Notes: generated from the sequence alone by a model not told the origin. DNA of 64,000 nucleotides from Actinomycetota bacterium (GCA_027315345.1 DAHUYE010000026.1:1-64000); one strand, 5' to 3'. Shown: positions 49,222 through 59,656, counted from the stretch's first letter. Program-made: numbers and translations.

Positions 49222-50247
49222 CTAGGCCGGGGGAGCTTCGGTGGTGCCGGCCACGATCCGGTTCCGGCCCCCGTCCTTGGCGGCGTAGAGGCTGACATCG
49301 GCCCGCCTCATCAACGCCTCCGGGGCCTCCTTACCGTCCCAGAGGGCGATGCCCACCGAGATGGTCACGTCCGGACGGATGGACTGGAGGCGACTCATGA
49401 CCGTGACGGCGTTCTCGTCATTGCAACCGGTGAGCAGGACGGCGAACTCATCGCCCCCGAAGCGGGCCAGCATCGACGCTCCGTCGGGCTGGTCGAAACG
49501 GGCCAGGTAGTCCGTCTCCCGTAGCTGGTGCACCCACGCCGCCGACATCTCCCGCAGCAGCAGGTCGCCCTGGCCGTGACCGTGACGGTCGTTGATCAAC
49601 TTGAAGTCATCGATGTCGATGAGGGCCACGGTCAGGTGCCGCTCGGGATGGCGACGGGTACGGGCCATTTCCCCGACCAGGGCCTCCTCGAAGCACTGGC
49701 GGTTGGCCAGGCCGGTCAACCCGTCGGAGCGGGCGGCGTGGCGCAGATCGGAGATCAAGTAGCTGACCACCCCGGCGGCCACCGCCAGGGCGGCGGTCAT
49801 GGTCAACCAGCCGCCCAGGCCGAGCCAGGTGTGGCGCCCGATCAGGTCGACCGCCCCGAGGGTGGCCACAGCGAAGATCAACTGCCCCAGGGCCCACGGC
49901 CGTGGATAGAAGTAGTAGGCGTAGACGACCACCCATATGTAGAGGCAGGCGTAGATACTGACGCTTCCGGCCGAACCGCCGTAGTAGGCGACGGCGGCTA
50001 TGACGACCGATCCGGCGGCGGTGACAGGGTTGTAGCCGAGCGGGGGGATGCGGCCCTCGGTCAGCCTCAGGCCCAGGGCGGTGACCAGGGCCAGCACGGC
50101 CAGGCCGAGGAGGACGCCGCTGTGGCGGTGGGGCCAGGCCGGCAGGGCCAGGGTGACCAGGACGATGAGCCCGCCCGCCGAGAACATGACCGCCCCGGCC
50201 CGTCCCATTTGACGGCGCAAAAGCGCCGAATCAGTACTCCCCCGCAC
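49222..50247 (-). CDS. Membrane diguanylate cyclase (GGDEF) with an insertion at the inhibitory site
   Basis: A 341-residue protein. Six predicted membrane helices (about 15-170) form a MASE-like sensor, followed by a GGDEF domain with SDGLTGLANRQCFEEAL, LIDIDDFKLINDRHGHGQGD and the intact active site ARFGGDEFAVLL. It would make cyclic di-GMP from GTP. A 12-residue insertion (FDQPDGASMLAR) separates RETDYLAR from FGGDEF; without it the normal RxxD inhibitory site would be in place. GTG 50247 is chosen from the TATGTT element 6 nt upstream; the open frame to 50343 runs into tRNA-Sec. Confidence 0.85.
   Translation of the reverse strand: MRGSTDSALLRRQMGRAGAVMFSAGGLIVLVTLALPAWPHRHSGVLLGLAVLALVTALGLRLTEGRIPPLGYNPVTAAGSVVIAAVAYYGGSAGSVSIYACLYIWVVVYAYYFYPRPWALGQLIFAVATLGAVDLIGRHTWLGLGGWLTMTAALAVAAGVVSYLISDLRHAARSDGLTGLANRQCFEEALVGEMARTRRHPERHLTVALIDIDDFKLINDRHGHGQGDLLLREMSAAWVHQLRETDYLARFDQPDGASMLARFGGDEFAVLLTGCNDENAVTVMSRLQSIRPDVTISVGIALWDGKEAPEALMRRADVSLYAAKDGGRNRIVAGTTEAPPA
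49458..49506. repeat. 13-bp direct repeats flanking a 36-bp in-frame insertion
   Basis: CGAAGCGGGCCAG (49458-49470) and CGAAACGGGCCAG (49494-49506) match at 12 of 13 bases and are offset by 36. They bracket the extra 12 codons in the GGDEF domain. Confidence 0.75.
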
Positions 50248-50253
50248 TAAATA

Positions 50254-50259
50254 AACATA
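50254..50259 (-). promoter_or_regulatory. Putative leaderless -10 element for the diguanylate cyclase
   Basis: TATGTT on the minus strand, 6 nt before GTG 50247, in a locally AT-rich patch. Confidence 0.5.
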
Positions 50260-50292
50260 ACTGATCTGGTCAGGATTCGGCCATCGAGCCTC

Positions 50293-50389
50293 AGCGGAGG
50301 TGGACGAGAATCGAACTCGCCGGACGGGGTTCACCCGTCCCACCCGCTTTGAAGGCGGGGGAGCCCACCAGGCGCTCGGACACCTCCGC
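50293..50389 (-). tRNA. selC: tRNA-Sec (anticodon UCA)
   Basis: The minus strand folds as a selenocysteine tRNA of about 97 nt. It has an 8-bp acceptor stem (GCGGAGGT / ACCTCCGC), an anticodon stem-loop CCCGC-CTTCAAA-GCGGG with anticodon UCA, a long variable arm (GGACGGG / CCCGTCC) and a T arm with GTTCGATT. The 3' CCA is not encoded. It is immediately upstream of selD and in the same locus as selA, selB and a UGA-containing fdhA, which confirms the identity. Confidence 0.95.
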
Positions 50390-50429
50390 CTCGGACATTA
50401 CCGGCCGGTGTGACCTGCCCCGCCGGCGC

Positions 50430-51458
<1,029 letters not shown>

Positions 51459-51465
51459 GGCGGTG

Positions 51466-51471
51466 AGGCTA
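51466..51471 (-). promoter_or_regulatory. Putative leaderless -10 element for selD
   Basis: TAGCCT on the minus strand, 7 nt before ATG 51458. For divergent selA, CACAAT at 51504-51509 is the best -10 candidate. Confidence 0.45.
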
Positions 51472-51520
51472 ACCAGCCCGATCGGCAGCCCATCCACGGT
51501 TGGCACAATGGGCGCCGCCC

Positions 51521-52798
51521 ATGGCCGAGCCCCCCTCCCCTCGCCCCCCGTCCATCGACCAGATGGTGCGCGGCCTGGCTCCGACCGGCCTGCCCCATCC
51601 CCTGCTGGTCGACCTGGCCCGGGAGGCGGTGGCGGCCGGTGACCCGGCTTCGGCCGAGGAGCGCGCCGTCCGCCTGCGCCGTTCGCTGCTGGGCCGGGTC
51701 ATCAACGCCACCGGCGTGCTGATCCACACCAATCTGGGCCGTTCCCCGCTGCCGTTCACCAGTACCGGCTCCTACACCAACCTGGAGCTGGATCTCGAGA
51801 CCGGGCGGCGGGGATCCCGCCAAGCCAACGTCTCCGGCCTGGTGGCCCGCCTGGCCGGCGCCGAGGCCGCCCTGGTGGTGAACAACGGAGCCGCCGCCCT
51901 GCTGCTGGTGCTGAGCTCACTGGCGGCCGGCCGCCGGGTGGTGGTCAGCCGGGGGGAGCTGGTGGAGATCGGCGGCGGCTTCCGGGTCCCCGAGGTGATG
52001 GCGGCGTCGGGGGCCACGCTCGTGGAGGTGGGCACCACCAACAAGACCCGTCTGGACGACTATGCCGGAGCCGGATCCGACCAGGACACCGCTCTGATCC
52101 TCAAGGTCCACCAGTCCAACTACCGGGTGGTCGGCTTCACCTCCGAGGTGGGGGTCGAGGCGCTGAGCCGCCTGGGCCCACCGGTGGTCTACGACATCGG
52201 CTCGGGCCTGCTGGACTCGGACACACCCTGGCTGGCGGGGCCGCCCCCGCCGTGGTTGGCGGGGGAACCCGGCGCCCGCCAGGCCCTGCAGAACGGGGCC
52301 GCCCTGGTCACCTTCTCCGGGGACAAGCTCATGGGCGGGCCCCAGGCCGGGATCATCGCCGGCCGCGCCGAGCTGGTCGAGGCCTGTGCCCGCCAGCCGC
52401 TGGCCCGGGCCCTCCGCCCCGGCGGTCTCATCCTGGAGGCCCTCCAGGAGGTGTGTCTGTCCTATCTGCGCCGCCACTGCGTGCCCTTCTGGCGGATGGC
52501 CACCCTCCCGGTGGACGAACTGAGCCGGCGGGCTGACTGCCTGGCCAAGAGCCCCGACGCCAAGGATTGGTCCGTCACCGCCTGCCGCTCGGTCCCGGGC
52601 GGGGGCTCGCTGCCCGGAGTGCAGATCGACTCGGCCGGCCTGTGCACTCCCGGGGACCGGCGGGCCGCCCTGCTGGCCGCCGCCGTCCCGGTGCTGGCCC
52701 GGGTCCAGGACGGACACACCTTCATCGATCTGCGCACGGTGGATCCGGCCGAGGAACCCGACCTCCTGGCCGCCCTGGGCGGCGCCGCCCGCCCGTGA
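51521..52798 (+). CDS. selA: L-seryl-tRNA(Sec) selenium transferase
   Basis: A 425-residue PLP enzyme that converts Ser-tRNA-Sec to Sec-tRNA-Sec with selenophosphate. The PLP lysine lies in VTFSGDKLMGGPQAG (K269 from this start). INATGVLIHTNLGRSPL and TNLELDLETGRRGSR are family blocks. The length fits the bacterial family, though the N-terminal domain is slightly short. ATG 51521 is chosen; TTG 51500 would add seven residues. The stop overlaps selB (GTGA), so the two are translationally coupled. Confidence 0.95.
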   Translation: MAEPPSPRPPSIDQMVRGLAPTGLPHPLLVDLAREAVAAGDPASAEERAVRLRRSLLGRVINATGVLIHTNLGRSPLPFTSTGSYTNLELDLETGRRGSRQANVSGLVARLAGAEAALVVNNGAAALLLVLSSLAAGRRVVVSRGELVEIGGGFRVPEVMAASGATLVEVGTTNKTRLDDYAGAGSDQDTALILKVHQSNYRVVGFTSEVGVEALSRLGPPVVYDIGSGLLDSDTPWLAGPPPPWLAGEPGARQALQNGAALVTFSGDKLMGGPQAGIIAGRAELVEACARQPLARALRPGGLILEALQEVCLSYLRRHCVPFWRMATLPVDELSRRADCLAKSPDAKDWSVTACRSVPGGGSLPGVQIDSAGLCTPGDRRAALLAAAVPVLARVQDGHTFIDLRTVDPAEEPDLLAALGGAARP

Positions 52799-54555
52799 GC
52801 ACCACCGCCGCCCGGCCACCGGCCCTCCGCCCGGGCCTGGTCCTGGGCACGGCCGGCCACGTCGATCACGGTAAGTCCACCCTCATCCAGGCCCTGACCG
52901 GCACCGACCCCGACCGCCTGGCCGAGGAGAAGGCGAGGGGCCTGACCATCGACCTCGGCTTCGCCGCCATGAAGCTGGCCTCGGGGCGCACGGTGTCCTT
53001 CGTGGACGTCCCCGGTCACGTCCGCTTCATCAAGAACATGCTGGCCGGGGCGGGAGCGGTGGACGCCTGTCTGTTCGTGGTGTCGGCCGTGGAGGGCTGG
53101 AAGCCCCAGTCGGAGGAGCACCTCCGCATCCTGGAGTTGCTGGGGCTGGAGACCGGGGTGGTGGCTCTGACCATGGCCGACCGGGTGAGCCGGGAAGAAC
53201 AAGCCGCGGCGACGGCCGCGGTGCAGGATCGGCTGCGGACCTCGTTCCTCGCCATGGCCCCGGTGGTCCCGGTCGGCTCCGTCACCGGCCAGGGCCTGGA
53301 TCGCCTGGGCGACGTGCTGGACAAACTGGTGACTCGCCTGCCCGCGGCTCGGGACCGGGGCCGGCCCCGGCTGTGGATCGACCGGGCCTTCCCCGTGGCC
53401 GGCGCCGGCGCCGTGGTCACCGGGACCCTGGTGGACGGCTCGCTGCACGTCGGCCAGAACCTCGACGTCGTTCCGGGAGGGCGGACGGTCCGAGTCAGAG
53501 GTCTGCAATCCCACGGGGCCGCCTATGGCAGCGCCGGGCCGGGCAACCGGGTGGCCGTCAACCTGAGCGGGGCCGGCCACGCCGAGTTGGCCCGGGGCCA
53601 GGCCCTGGTGGTACAGGACCAGTGGTGGCCCGCCTCCAGCTTCGATGTCCGCCTCCGGGTCCTGGACGGCCTGGGCCACGGCGTGGGCCGCCGGGGCGCC
53701 TACCGCCTCCACGTCGGCTCCGCCGACCTGCCCATCCGCCTCCGACTGCTGGGGGCGACCGAACTGGCCCCGGGCCAGGAGGGCCCGGCCCGGCTGTTCC
53801 TCGACACCGAGGTGGCCCTGCTGCCCGGTGACCGCTTCGTGCTGCGTGAGTCGGGCCGGGCCGAGACCGTCGGGGGCGGGACCGTCCTCACCGTGGCCCC
53901 GGTCCGCCCCGCCGCCCGGGCCCGCCCGGACGGGACCCCGGCCCAGGTGGTGGAGGAGCGGGGCTGGGTCGACACAACCACCCTGGAACGCCTGACCGGA
54001 GTGCGAGCCGAGCCGGTGGTGGGCCCCTGGGTCGTATCGGCGTCCGAACTGTCCCGCGCCACCAGCCAGCTGACCGAGATGCTGACCACCGCCGGCGAAG
54101 CCGGCCTCGACACCGCCACCCTCACCGACCACCAACGGGCTCTGGTGCCCTTACTGGCCGAAGTCGAGGTGGTGGGCGGCATCCTGCGGCGGGCCGGAGC
54201 CCGCCCGGCTCAGGAGGAACACCCCTGGTTGGAGGAGTTGCGGCGCCACCCCTTCGACCCACCGGCCCCCCACGGCATCGACCGGCTCCGTCTCCGCCAG
54301 TGGGTCCAGGAGGGGAGGGTGGTCGAGTGTGAGGGGGTCTACTTCGCCGGGGCGGCGGTGGAGGCGGCCACCCGCACCTTGGCCCGGCTCCTGGCCAACT
54401 CGCCCGGCGGGGTCACCGCCTCCGAGGTGCGCTCCGCCCTGGGGACGAGCCGGAAGTTCGTGCTGGCTCTACTCGCCCACCTGGACCGCACCGGCGTGAC
54501 CCGGCGCCGCGGCGACGTGCGGGTGGCCGGCCCCCGCCTGCCCACCCCCGGCTGA
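52795..54555 (+). CDS. selB: Selenocysteine-specific elongation factor
   Basis: A 586-residue translational GTPase that brings Sec-tRNA to UGA codons with a SECIS element. The G1 motif is GTAGHVDHGKST, G3 is FVDVPGH and G4 reads LTMADRV, close to the TKAD of E. coli SelB. EF-Tu-like domains 2 and 3 follow, and the C-terminal winged helices that bind SECIS RNA occupy about 380-580 (VTASEVRSALGTSRKFVLALLAHLDRTGVTRR). GTG 52795 overlaps the selA stop. Its 3' end overlaps the convergent nrfD-type gene by 87 bases. Confidence 0.95.
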   Translation: MSTTAARPPALRPGLVLGTAGHVDHGKSTLIQALTGTDPDRLAEEKARGLTIDLGFAAMKLASGRTVSFVDVPGHVRFIKNMLAGAGAVDACLFVVSAVEGWKPQSEEHLRILELLGLETGVVALTMADRVSREEQAAATAAVQDRLRTSFLAMAPVVPVGSVTGQGLDRLGDVLDKLVTRLPAARDRGRPRLWIDRAFPVAGAGAVVTGTLVDGSLHVGQNLDVVPGGRTVRVRGLQSHGAAYGSAGPGNRVAVNLSGAGHAELARGQALVVQDQWWPASSFDVRLRVLDGLGHGVGRRGAYRLHVGSADLPIRLRLLGATELAPGQEGPARLFLDTEVALLPGDRFVLRESGRAETVGGGTVLTVAPVRPAARARPDGTPAQVVEERGWVDTTTLERLTGVRAEPVVGPWVVSASELSRATSQLTEMLTTAGEAGLDTATLTDHQRALVPLLAEVEVVGGILRRAGARPAQEEHPWLEELRRHPFDPPAPHGIDRLRLRQWVQEGRVVECEGVYFAGAAVEAATRTLARLLANSPGGVTASEVRSALGTSRKFVLALLAHLDRTGVTRRRGDVRVAGPRLPTPG

Positions 54556-55509
54556 CCCCGAGTCCAGCCGGGCCCGTTGGGGGACCACGGTGTACTGCGG
54601 GTCCCGGGCCGAGGCCATGCCCCCCCGGAAGACCCCGAAGCGGGTGCAGGCCGAGGCCAGGATCAGGGCGGCTCCCGAGGCGCGGGACAGCGCGCCGATC
54701 GAACGTCGCCGGAAGGGCCGGGCCCGTCCTCCGGAGCCCAGCAGCCGGGCGGCCAGCGCGCCGCCGGCCCCGGCCGCGGTCAGCACCCGGCCGGCCCGCA
54801 GCAGCCGGGCGGCTTCGGGAGCGGAGTAGGCCTGGCCGGCCAGGCCGGTGGCCGACTCCAGCCGCGCCGAAGCGGTCAGCTCCACGGCGGCGCCGATGAC
54901 CGCCATGCCCACGGCCGGACCGGACTGACCGGCGGGGGCGGCGGCCAGCCCCACCCCGGCGGCGGCGGCCAGCGAGGAGCCGGCGAAGAGCGGAGGCAGC
55001 TCCCGCCATCCCTCCCGCCAGGCCGGCACGGCCGTGTCGGCCAGCAGCACGGCGGTGTAGGTCGACACGGCCGGACCCAGGACGGCCGCCCCCAGGGTGG
55101 CGGCGGTGCCGGTCCGGGGGAAGCGCCCGGTCAGGTCGGTGCCGGCGGCTATGAAGGCGGCGGGGGCAAACCCGGCCAGGATCCACGAACCCACGCTCAT
55201 GGGCGAGGTCGGCTTGAAGGTGCGCAGCATGTTGTAGAAGCGCGAAGGTTTGCCCAGGTCCTTGACCAGGGCGCCCATGGAGCCGGTCATGGCCAGGGCG
55301 GAGGCCAACTTTGCCGCCCGGGCCAGACCGGGCCGCCCGGTCAGGGCGGCTCCGGCGGCCATGGCGCTGGATGCTCCGGCCAGGCCGCCCAGAAAGATGT
55401 AACCGGCTATCTCGCGTTCCTCCCACACCGGAGGGTTGATGACGGGCAGGCCGTAGTAGGAGCGGAACTCGGCGTCGGGGACCATGGGGGTCTCCCGGCG
55501 GGGACTCAT
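54469..55509 (-). CDS. NrfD-type membrane subunit of the formate dehydrogenase
   Basis: A 346-residue polytopic membrane protein of the NrfD/PsrC family, the probable quinone-reactive anchor of the FdhA-FdhB complex. An N-terminal SYYGLPVINPPVWEEREIAGYIFLGGLAG is typical, followed by about eight helices and RDPQYTVVPQRARL near the end. After that signature the frame continues about 30 residues into DNA antisense to selB. ATG 55509 overlaps the fdhB stop (ATGA), so fdhA-fdhB-nrfD is one translationally coupled operon. Confidence 0.85.
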   Translation of the reverse strand: MSPRRETPMVPDAEFRSYYGLPVINPPVWEEREIAGYIFLGGLAGASSAMAAGAALTGRPGLARAAKLASALAMTGSMGALVKDLGKPSRFYNMLRTFKPTSPMSVGSWILAGFAPAAFIAAGTDLTGRFPRTGTAATLGAAVLGPAVSTYTAVLLADTAVPAWREGWRELPPLFAGSSLAAAAGVGLAAAPAGQSGPAVGMAVIGAAVELTASARLESATGLAGQAYSAPEAARLLRAGRVLTAAGAGGALAARLLGSGGRARPFRRRSIGALSRASGAALILASACTRFGVFRGGMASARDPQYTVVPQRARLDSGSAGGGQAGAGHPHVAAAPGHAGAVQVGE

Positions 55510-56318
55510 CTCCGGGTCCCCAGGAACGCCACCGCCACCGCTCCGGCCAGGCCCAGGGCGGAGACGGCGGCCCGGCGCCACATGTCGGGCAGCTGGCGGG
55601 TGGAGACCACCGGGTCGGGGGGCAGTCCGTATACCTCGGGCTCGTCCAGAAGGAGGAACATGGCTCCGGCCCCGCCCACGCCGTCGTCGGGATCGTGACC
55701 GTAGAGGCGGGCTTCGCTCACGCCGCGCTGGTGGAGCTCCTCGACCCGGCCGGCGGCACGTGTCCGCAACTCTTCCAGTGGGCCGAACTGGATCGACTTG
55801 GTCGGACAGGCCTTGGCGCAGGCCGGCTCCATGTCGGCCTTGAGGCGGTCGTAACACAACGTGCACTTCCAGGCCCGGCCGTCGCCCTTGCGCTGGTCGA
55901 TAACGCCGAAGGGACAGGCCGGGATGCAGTACCCGCAGCCGTTACAGACATCCTCCTGCACCACCACCGTGCCGAACTCGGTCCGGAACAGGGCCCCGGT
56001 GGGACAGACATCGAGACAACCGGCCTGGGTGCAGTGCTTGCACACGTCCGAGGACATGAGCCAGCGGAACTGACCGTCACCCTCATGATGCAGGTCGACC
56101 TGCTGGGCGCCCAGCCGTCGTGGCTGTTCGATGAAGGCCACGTGCCTCCACGTGTCGGCCCCCAGGCCCTGGGTGTTGTCATAGGACATGCCGGTGAAGT
56201 TGAGGCCGTCCTCGGGGACCTGGTTCCACTCCTTGCAGGCCACCTCACACGCCTTGCACCCGATGCAGATGGACGTATCGGTGAAGAAACCCATCCGCGG
56301 CCTACTCGTGACGCTCAC
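55506..56318 (-). CDS. fdhB: Formate dehydrogenase iron-sulfur subunit
   Basis: A 270-residue ferredoxin-like electron-transfer subunit. Four 4Fe-4S sites are visible: CIGCKACEVAC (from C18), CKHCTQAGCLDVCP, CNGCGYCIPACP, and CTLCYDR with CAKACP. A C-terminal hydrophobic segment (AAVSALGLAGAVAVAFLG) would anchor it to the membrane next to the NrfD-type subunit. GTG 56318 overlaps the fdhA stop (GTGA). It passes electrons from the molybdenum site to the membrane subunit. Confidence 0.92.
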   Translation of the reverse strand: MSVTSRPRMGFFTDTSICIGCKACEVACKEWNQVPEDGLNFTGMSYDNTQGLGADTWRHVAFIEQPRRLGAQQVDLHHEGDGQFRWLMSSDVCKHCTQAGCLDVCPTGALFRTEFGTVVVQEDVCNGCGYCIPACPFGVIDQRKGDGRAWKCTLCYDRLKADMEPACAKACPTKSIQFGPLEELRTRAAGRVEELHQRGVSEARLYGHDPDDGVGGAGAMFLLLDEPEVYGLPPDPVVSTRQLPDMWRRAAVSALGLAGAVAVAFLGTRR

Positions 56319-59300
56319 GACCGGCCCTTACCTGTCTCCAGGGTTATGCCGGCCCGTTCCTGGTACTGGCGCAGCAGGTCCAGGCGGGCCGCCCCGTCGG
56401 GCCGGCGGCCGGGGCGGATGTCCACCGTGAAGGCCTTGACCTCCTGGATGTGGACGTTGGGATCCAGGGCCAGATGGGCCAGCTCGTTGGCGCCGTCCCC
56501 GGTCGAATACCCGTTGGCGCCCCAGTGGTAGGGCAGGCCGATCTGGTGCACGGTCCTTCCGCCCACCGCCAGGGGCGCCATCCGGTCGGTGACCATGACC
56601 CGGGCCTCGATGGCCTGGCGGGCGCTGATGATGGTGGCCCAGCCCCCGTGTTCCAGGCCGGCCTCCCGGGCCAACTCCGGGGATACCTCGCAGAACATCT
56701 CCGGCTGCAGTTCGGACAGGTACGGCAGCCAGCGGCTCATGCCCCCGGCGGTGTGGTGCTCGGTGAGCCTGTAGGTGGTGGCCACGTAGGGGAAGACCTC
56801 GGCCCCGGCCTCCCCGGCCGAGGGGTGGTACAGGTTCTCCCGGCGGGACGGCATGATCTGGCGAGCCGGGTTGCGCTGCTGGGGATACAGCGGATTGGAC
56901 ACCGGTGAGTCCTGGGGCTCGTAGTGGGTGGGCAGGGGCCCGTCGGCCAGGCCGGAGGGGGCGAAGAGCCAACCCTTACCGTCGCCCTGCATGATGAACG
57001 GGTCGTCCCCTTCGATGGCGTCGGGGCCGCGCGCCTCCTCCGGGGACCGGTACCAGGGCGGCTTGTCCTCCTGGAAGTCAGGGACGTCGTGACCGGTCCA
57101 TCGGCCGGCCCCTTCGTCCCACCACACGTAGGCCTTGCGCTCGCTCCAGGGCTTGCCCTCGGGGTCGGCCGAAGCCCGGTTGTAGAGGATGCGGCGGTTG
57201 GCCGGCCAGGCCCAGCCCCACTCCGGGGCCACCCAGCTCTGATCCTGGCCGGGCTTGCGCCGGGCGGCCTGGTTCTCGCCCTCGGCATAGACGCCGCAGT
57301 AGATCCAGCAGCCGCAGGCGGTGGAGCCGTCGTCCTTGAGCTCGGTGTAGGCGCTCAGGGGCTCGCCCTGGGCGTCGTGGCCGTTGATCTCGGCCAGGAC
57401 GGCCTCGGCGCTGGGCTCGGCCAGCGCCCCCGAGGTCGGGTAGTCCCAGACCAGATCCCGCAGCGGGGCGTCCATGGGATCGGTGGAGCCGGCCAGCTTC
57501 TGCCGGATGATGCGGCCCAGGTGGAAGTAGAACCACAGTTCACTGCGGACGGCGCCGGTGGGCTCGACGGCCTGGTGGTGCCACTGCAGCATGCGCTGGG
57601 TGTTGGTGAAGCTGCCGCTCTTCTCGGTGTGGGCGGCGGCAGGGAAGAAGAACACCTCGGTGGCGATGTCCTCGGTGCGCAACTCGCCACTGGCGATCTC
57701 CGGTCCGTCCTTCCACCAGGTGGCCGACTCGATGGGGAAGAAGTCCCGCACCACCAGCCAGTCCAGGTTGGCCATACCCAGCCTTTGCATACGGGCGTTG
57801 GCCGAGCCCACCGCCGGGTTCTCCCCCACGATGAAGTAGCCCTTGCACGTCCCGTCCAGCTGGGCGTAGACGGTCTCATAGGTGCTGTGACTGCCGGTGA
57901 GACGAGGCAGGTAGTCGAAGCAGTAGTCGTTGTCGGCGGTGGCGGCTTCACCCCACCAGGCTCGAGCCAGGCTGGTGAAGTAGGCGGCCATGTTGGCCCA
58001 GTAGCCCTGAGCGGCCGCCTCGCCCTCGATGTAGGTATCGAGGTCGGTGTCGACCCCGGCGTGGGGCATAGGCAGGTAACCGGGGAGGATGTTGAACAGG
58101 GTCGGGATGTCGGTGGAGCCCTGGATGCTGGCGTGGCCCCGTAGGGCCATGATGCCCCCACCGGGCCGGCCGATGTTGCCCAGCAGGAGTTGGAGGATGG
58201 AGGCGGTGCGGATGTACTGGACGCCCACGCTGTGCTGGGTCCAGCCCACCGCGTAACAGAAGGCGGTGGTGCGCTCCCGGCCCGAGTTGGCGGTGAGCGT
58301 CTCGCACACCCGCAAAAAGGCGTCCTGGGGGACGCCGCAGACCCGCTCCACCATCTCCGGCGTGTAGCGGGCGAAGTGGCGCTTGAGCACCTGGAAGACA
58401 CAGAGGGGGTGCTGGAGGGAGTCGTCCCGCTCCGGCCGGTGGGTGCGCAGGCTGGGCCCGCCCGAGCCGTGGGACTGGGAACGGGCGGCTCCCTCCGGGC
58501 CGCCGGCTCGGCTGCCCGCTCCCCCACTGTCACCGTTCTCCTGTTCGTTCTCCTGTTCGTTCTCGGCACCCTTCTTGCGCTGGCCGGCCGCCGATTGCGT
58601 CTCGGTGCCCTCGTACTGCCACTTCTCCTGGTCGTAGCTACGGGACTCTTCGTCCCAACCGGAGAAGAGACCGTCCAGGTCCTCGGTGTCGCGGTACTCC
58701 TCGTTCAGGATGAACGACGCGTTGGTGTAAGCCAGCACGTAGTCCCGGAACCACTTCTCGTTCTCGATGACGTAGTTGATGATCCCGCCCAGGAAGGCGA
58801 TGTCACTACCCGCCCGCAGTGGGACGTGGATGTCGGCCACGGCGCTGGTCCGGGTGAAGCGGGGGTCCACGTGGATGATGGTGGCGCCCCGTTGCTTGGC
58901 CTCCATCACCCACTGGAACCCGACCGGATGGCACTCGGCCATGTTCGAGCCCTCGATGACTATGCAGTCGGCGTTGGCCAGATCCTGCTGGAAGGTGGTG
59001 GCCCCGCCTCTACCGAAGGATGCCCCCAGACCGGGGACGGTGGAGGAGTGTCAGATCCGGGCCTGATTTTCGATCTGCACCGCCCCCAGGGCGGTGTACA
59101 GCTTCTTCATCAGGTAGTTCTCTTCGTTATCGAGAGTGGCGCCGCCCAGGCTGGCGATGCCGAGCGTGCGCCGCACCCGGTGCCCATCCTCGGTGTCCCA
59201 CTGCCAGGTCTCCCGGCGGGTGCGGATGACCCGGTCGGCCACCATGTCCATGGCCCGGTCGAGGTCGATCTCCTCCCAGTCGGCGGCCCCGGGCCGGCGG

Positions 59301-59620
59301 TACAGGACCTTCTGGGCCCGGGTCGGAAGGGTGGTCAGCTGCAGGCTGGCCGAGCCCTTGGGGCAGAGCCGGCCCCGGCTCACCGGGGAGTCGGGATCGC
59401 CTTCGATCTGGATGACCCGGCCGTCCTTGACGTAGACGTTCTGCCCGCAGCCCACCGCGCAATACGGACAGACCGACTTCACCACCTTGTCCGCCTCGAC
59501 CACCCGGGCCTGGAGCTCCTGGGTCCGGCGGGAGCGGGCTGCCGCTCCCCGCCCGCTGCGGTCGGGCCCGAGCAGTTGGCGCAGGACCGGCCAGACCGGA
59601 ACCGCCTTGGCCTCCCTCAC
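56315..59620 (-). CDS. fdhA: Selenocysteine-containing formate dehydrogenase, catalytic subunit
   Basis: One 1101-residue gene read through an in-frame UGA at 59053-59051. The upstream part ends QIENQARI and the downstream part continues HSSTVPGLGASFGRGGATTF, exactly where Sec190 ligates molybdenum in this family. A 4Fe-4S motif CPYCAVGCGQNVYVKDGR and RGRLCPKG precede it. Formate is oxidised to CO2 at a bis-MGD cofactor. No twin-arginine signal is seen, so it is probably cytoplasmic. An insertion of about 70 residues after the Sec domain (around residue 340-400) is rich in Glu, Gln, Asn and Gly. The start is GTG 59620, overlapping the stop of a short upstream ORF. Confidence 0.95.
58535..58564. 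repeat. 12-bp tandem repeat in fdhA
   Basis: GTTCTCCTGTTC is repeated two and a half times, coding for the ENEQENEQEN stretch of the FdhA insertion. The unit length keeps the frame. Confidence 0.8.
59024..59050 (-). promoter_or_regulatory. SECIS element of fdhA
   Basis: Directly after the UGA, the mRNA forms CCCC-GGUCU-GGGG (59036-59024). The GGUCU loop and its 18-nt distance from UGA are the same as in E. coli fdhF, the SelB recognition hairpin. Confidence 0.85.
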
Positions 59621-59649
59621 CGGCCAGTGCCCGTTCGTGCCGCCTCCAC
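59617..59649 (-). CDS. Putative 10-codon leader ORF coupled to fdhA
   Basis: GTG 59649 begins a short frame (MEAARTGTGR) ending in TGA at 59619-59617, which overlaps the fdhA GTG (GTGA). A TAGGGT box lies 7 nt before GTG 59649. Because fdhA itself has no ribosome binding site, coupling through this leader is a plausible way to start its translation. This is inference from spacing. Confidence 0.4.
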   Translation of the reverse strand: MEAARTGTGR

Positions 59650-59656
59650 GCTGTCG

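Noticed and set aside
58535-58564. The fdhA tandem repeat as a CRISPR-like or regulatory array
   Set aside because: Units are 12 bp with no spacers and stay in frame inside a coding sequence.
56315-59620. fdhA as two genes or a pseudogene split by a stop codon at 59051-59053
   Set aside because: The stop is UGA at the conserved Sec position, with a SECIS hairpin and a full set of sel genes in the same locus.
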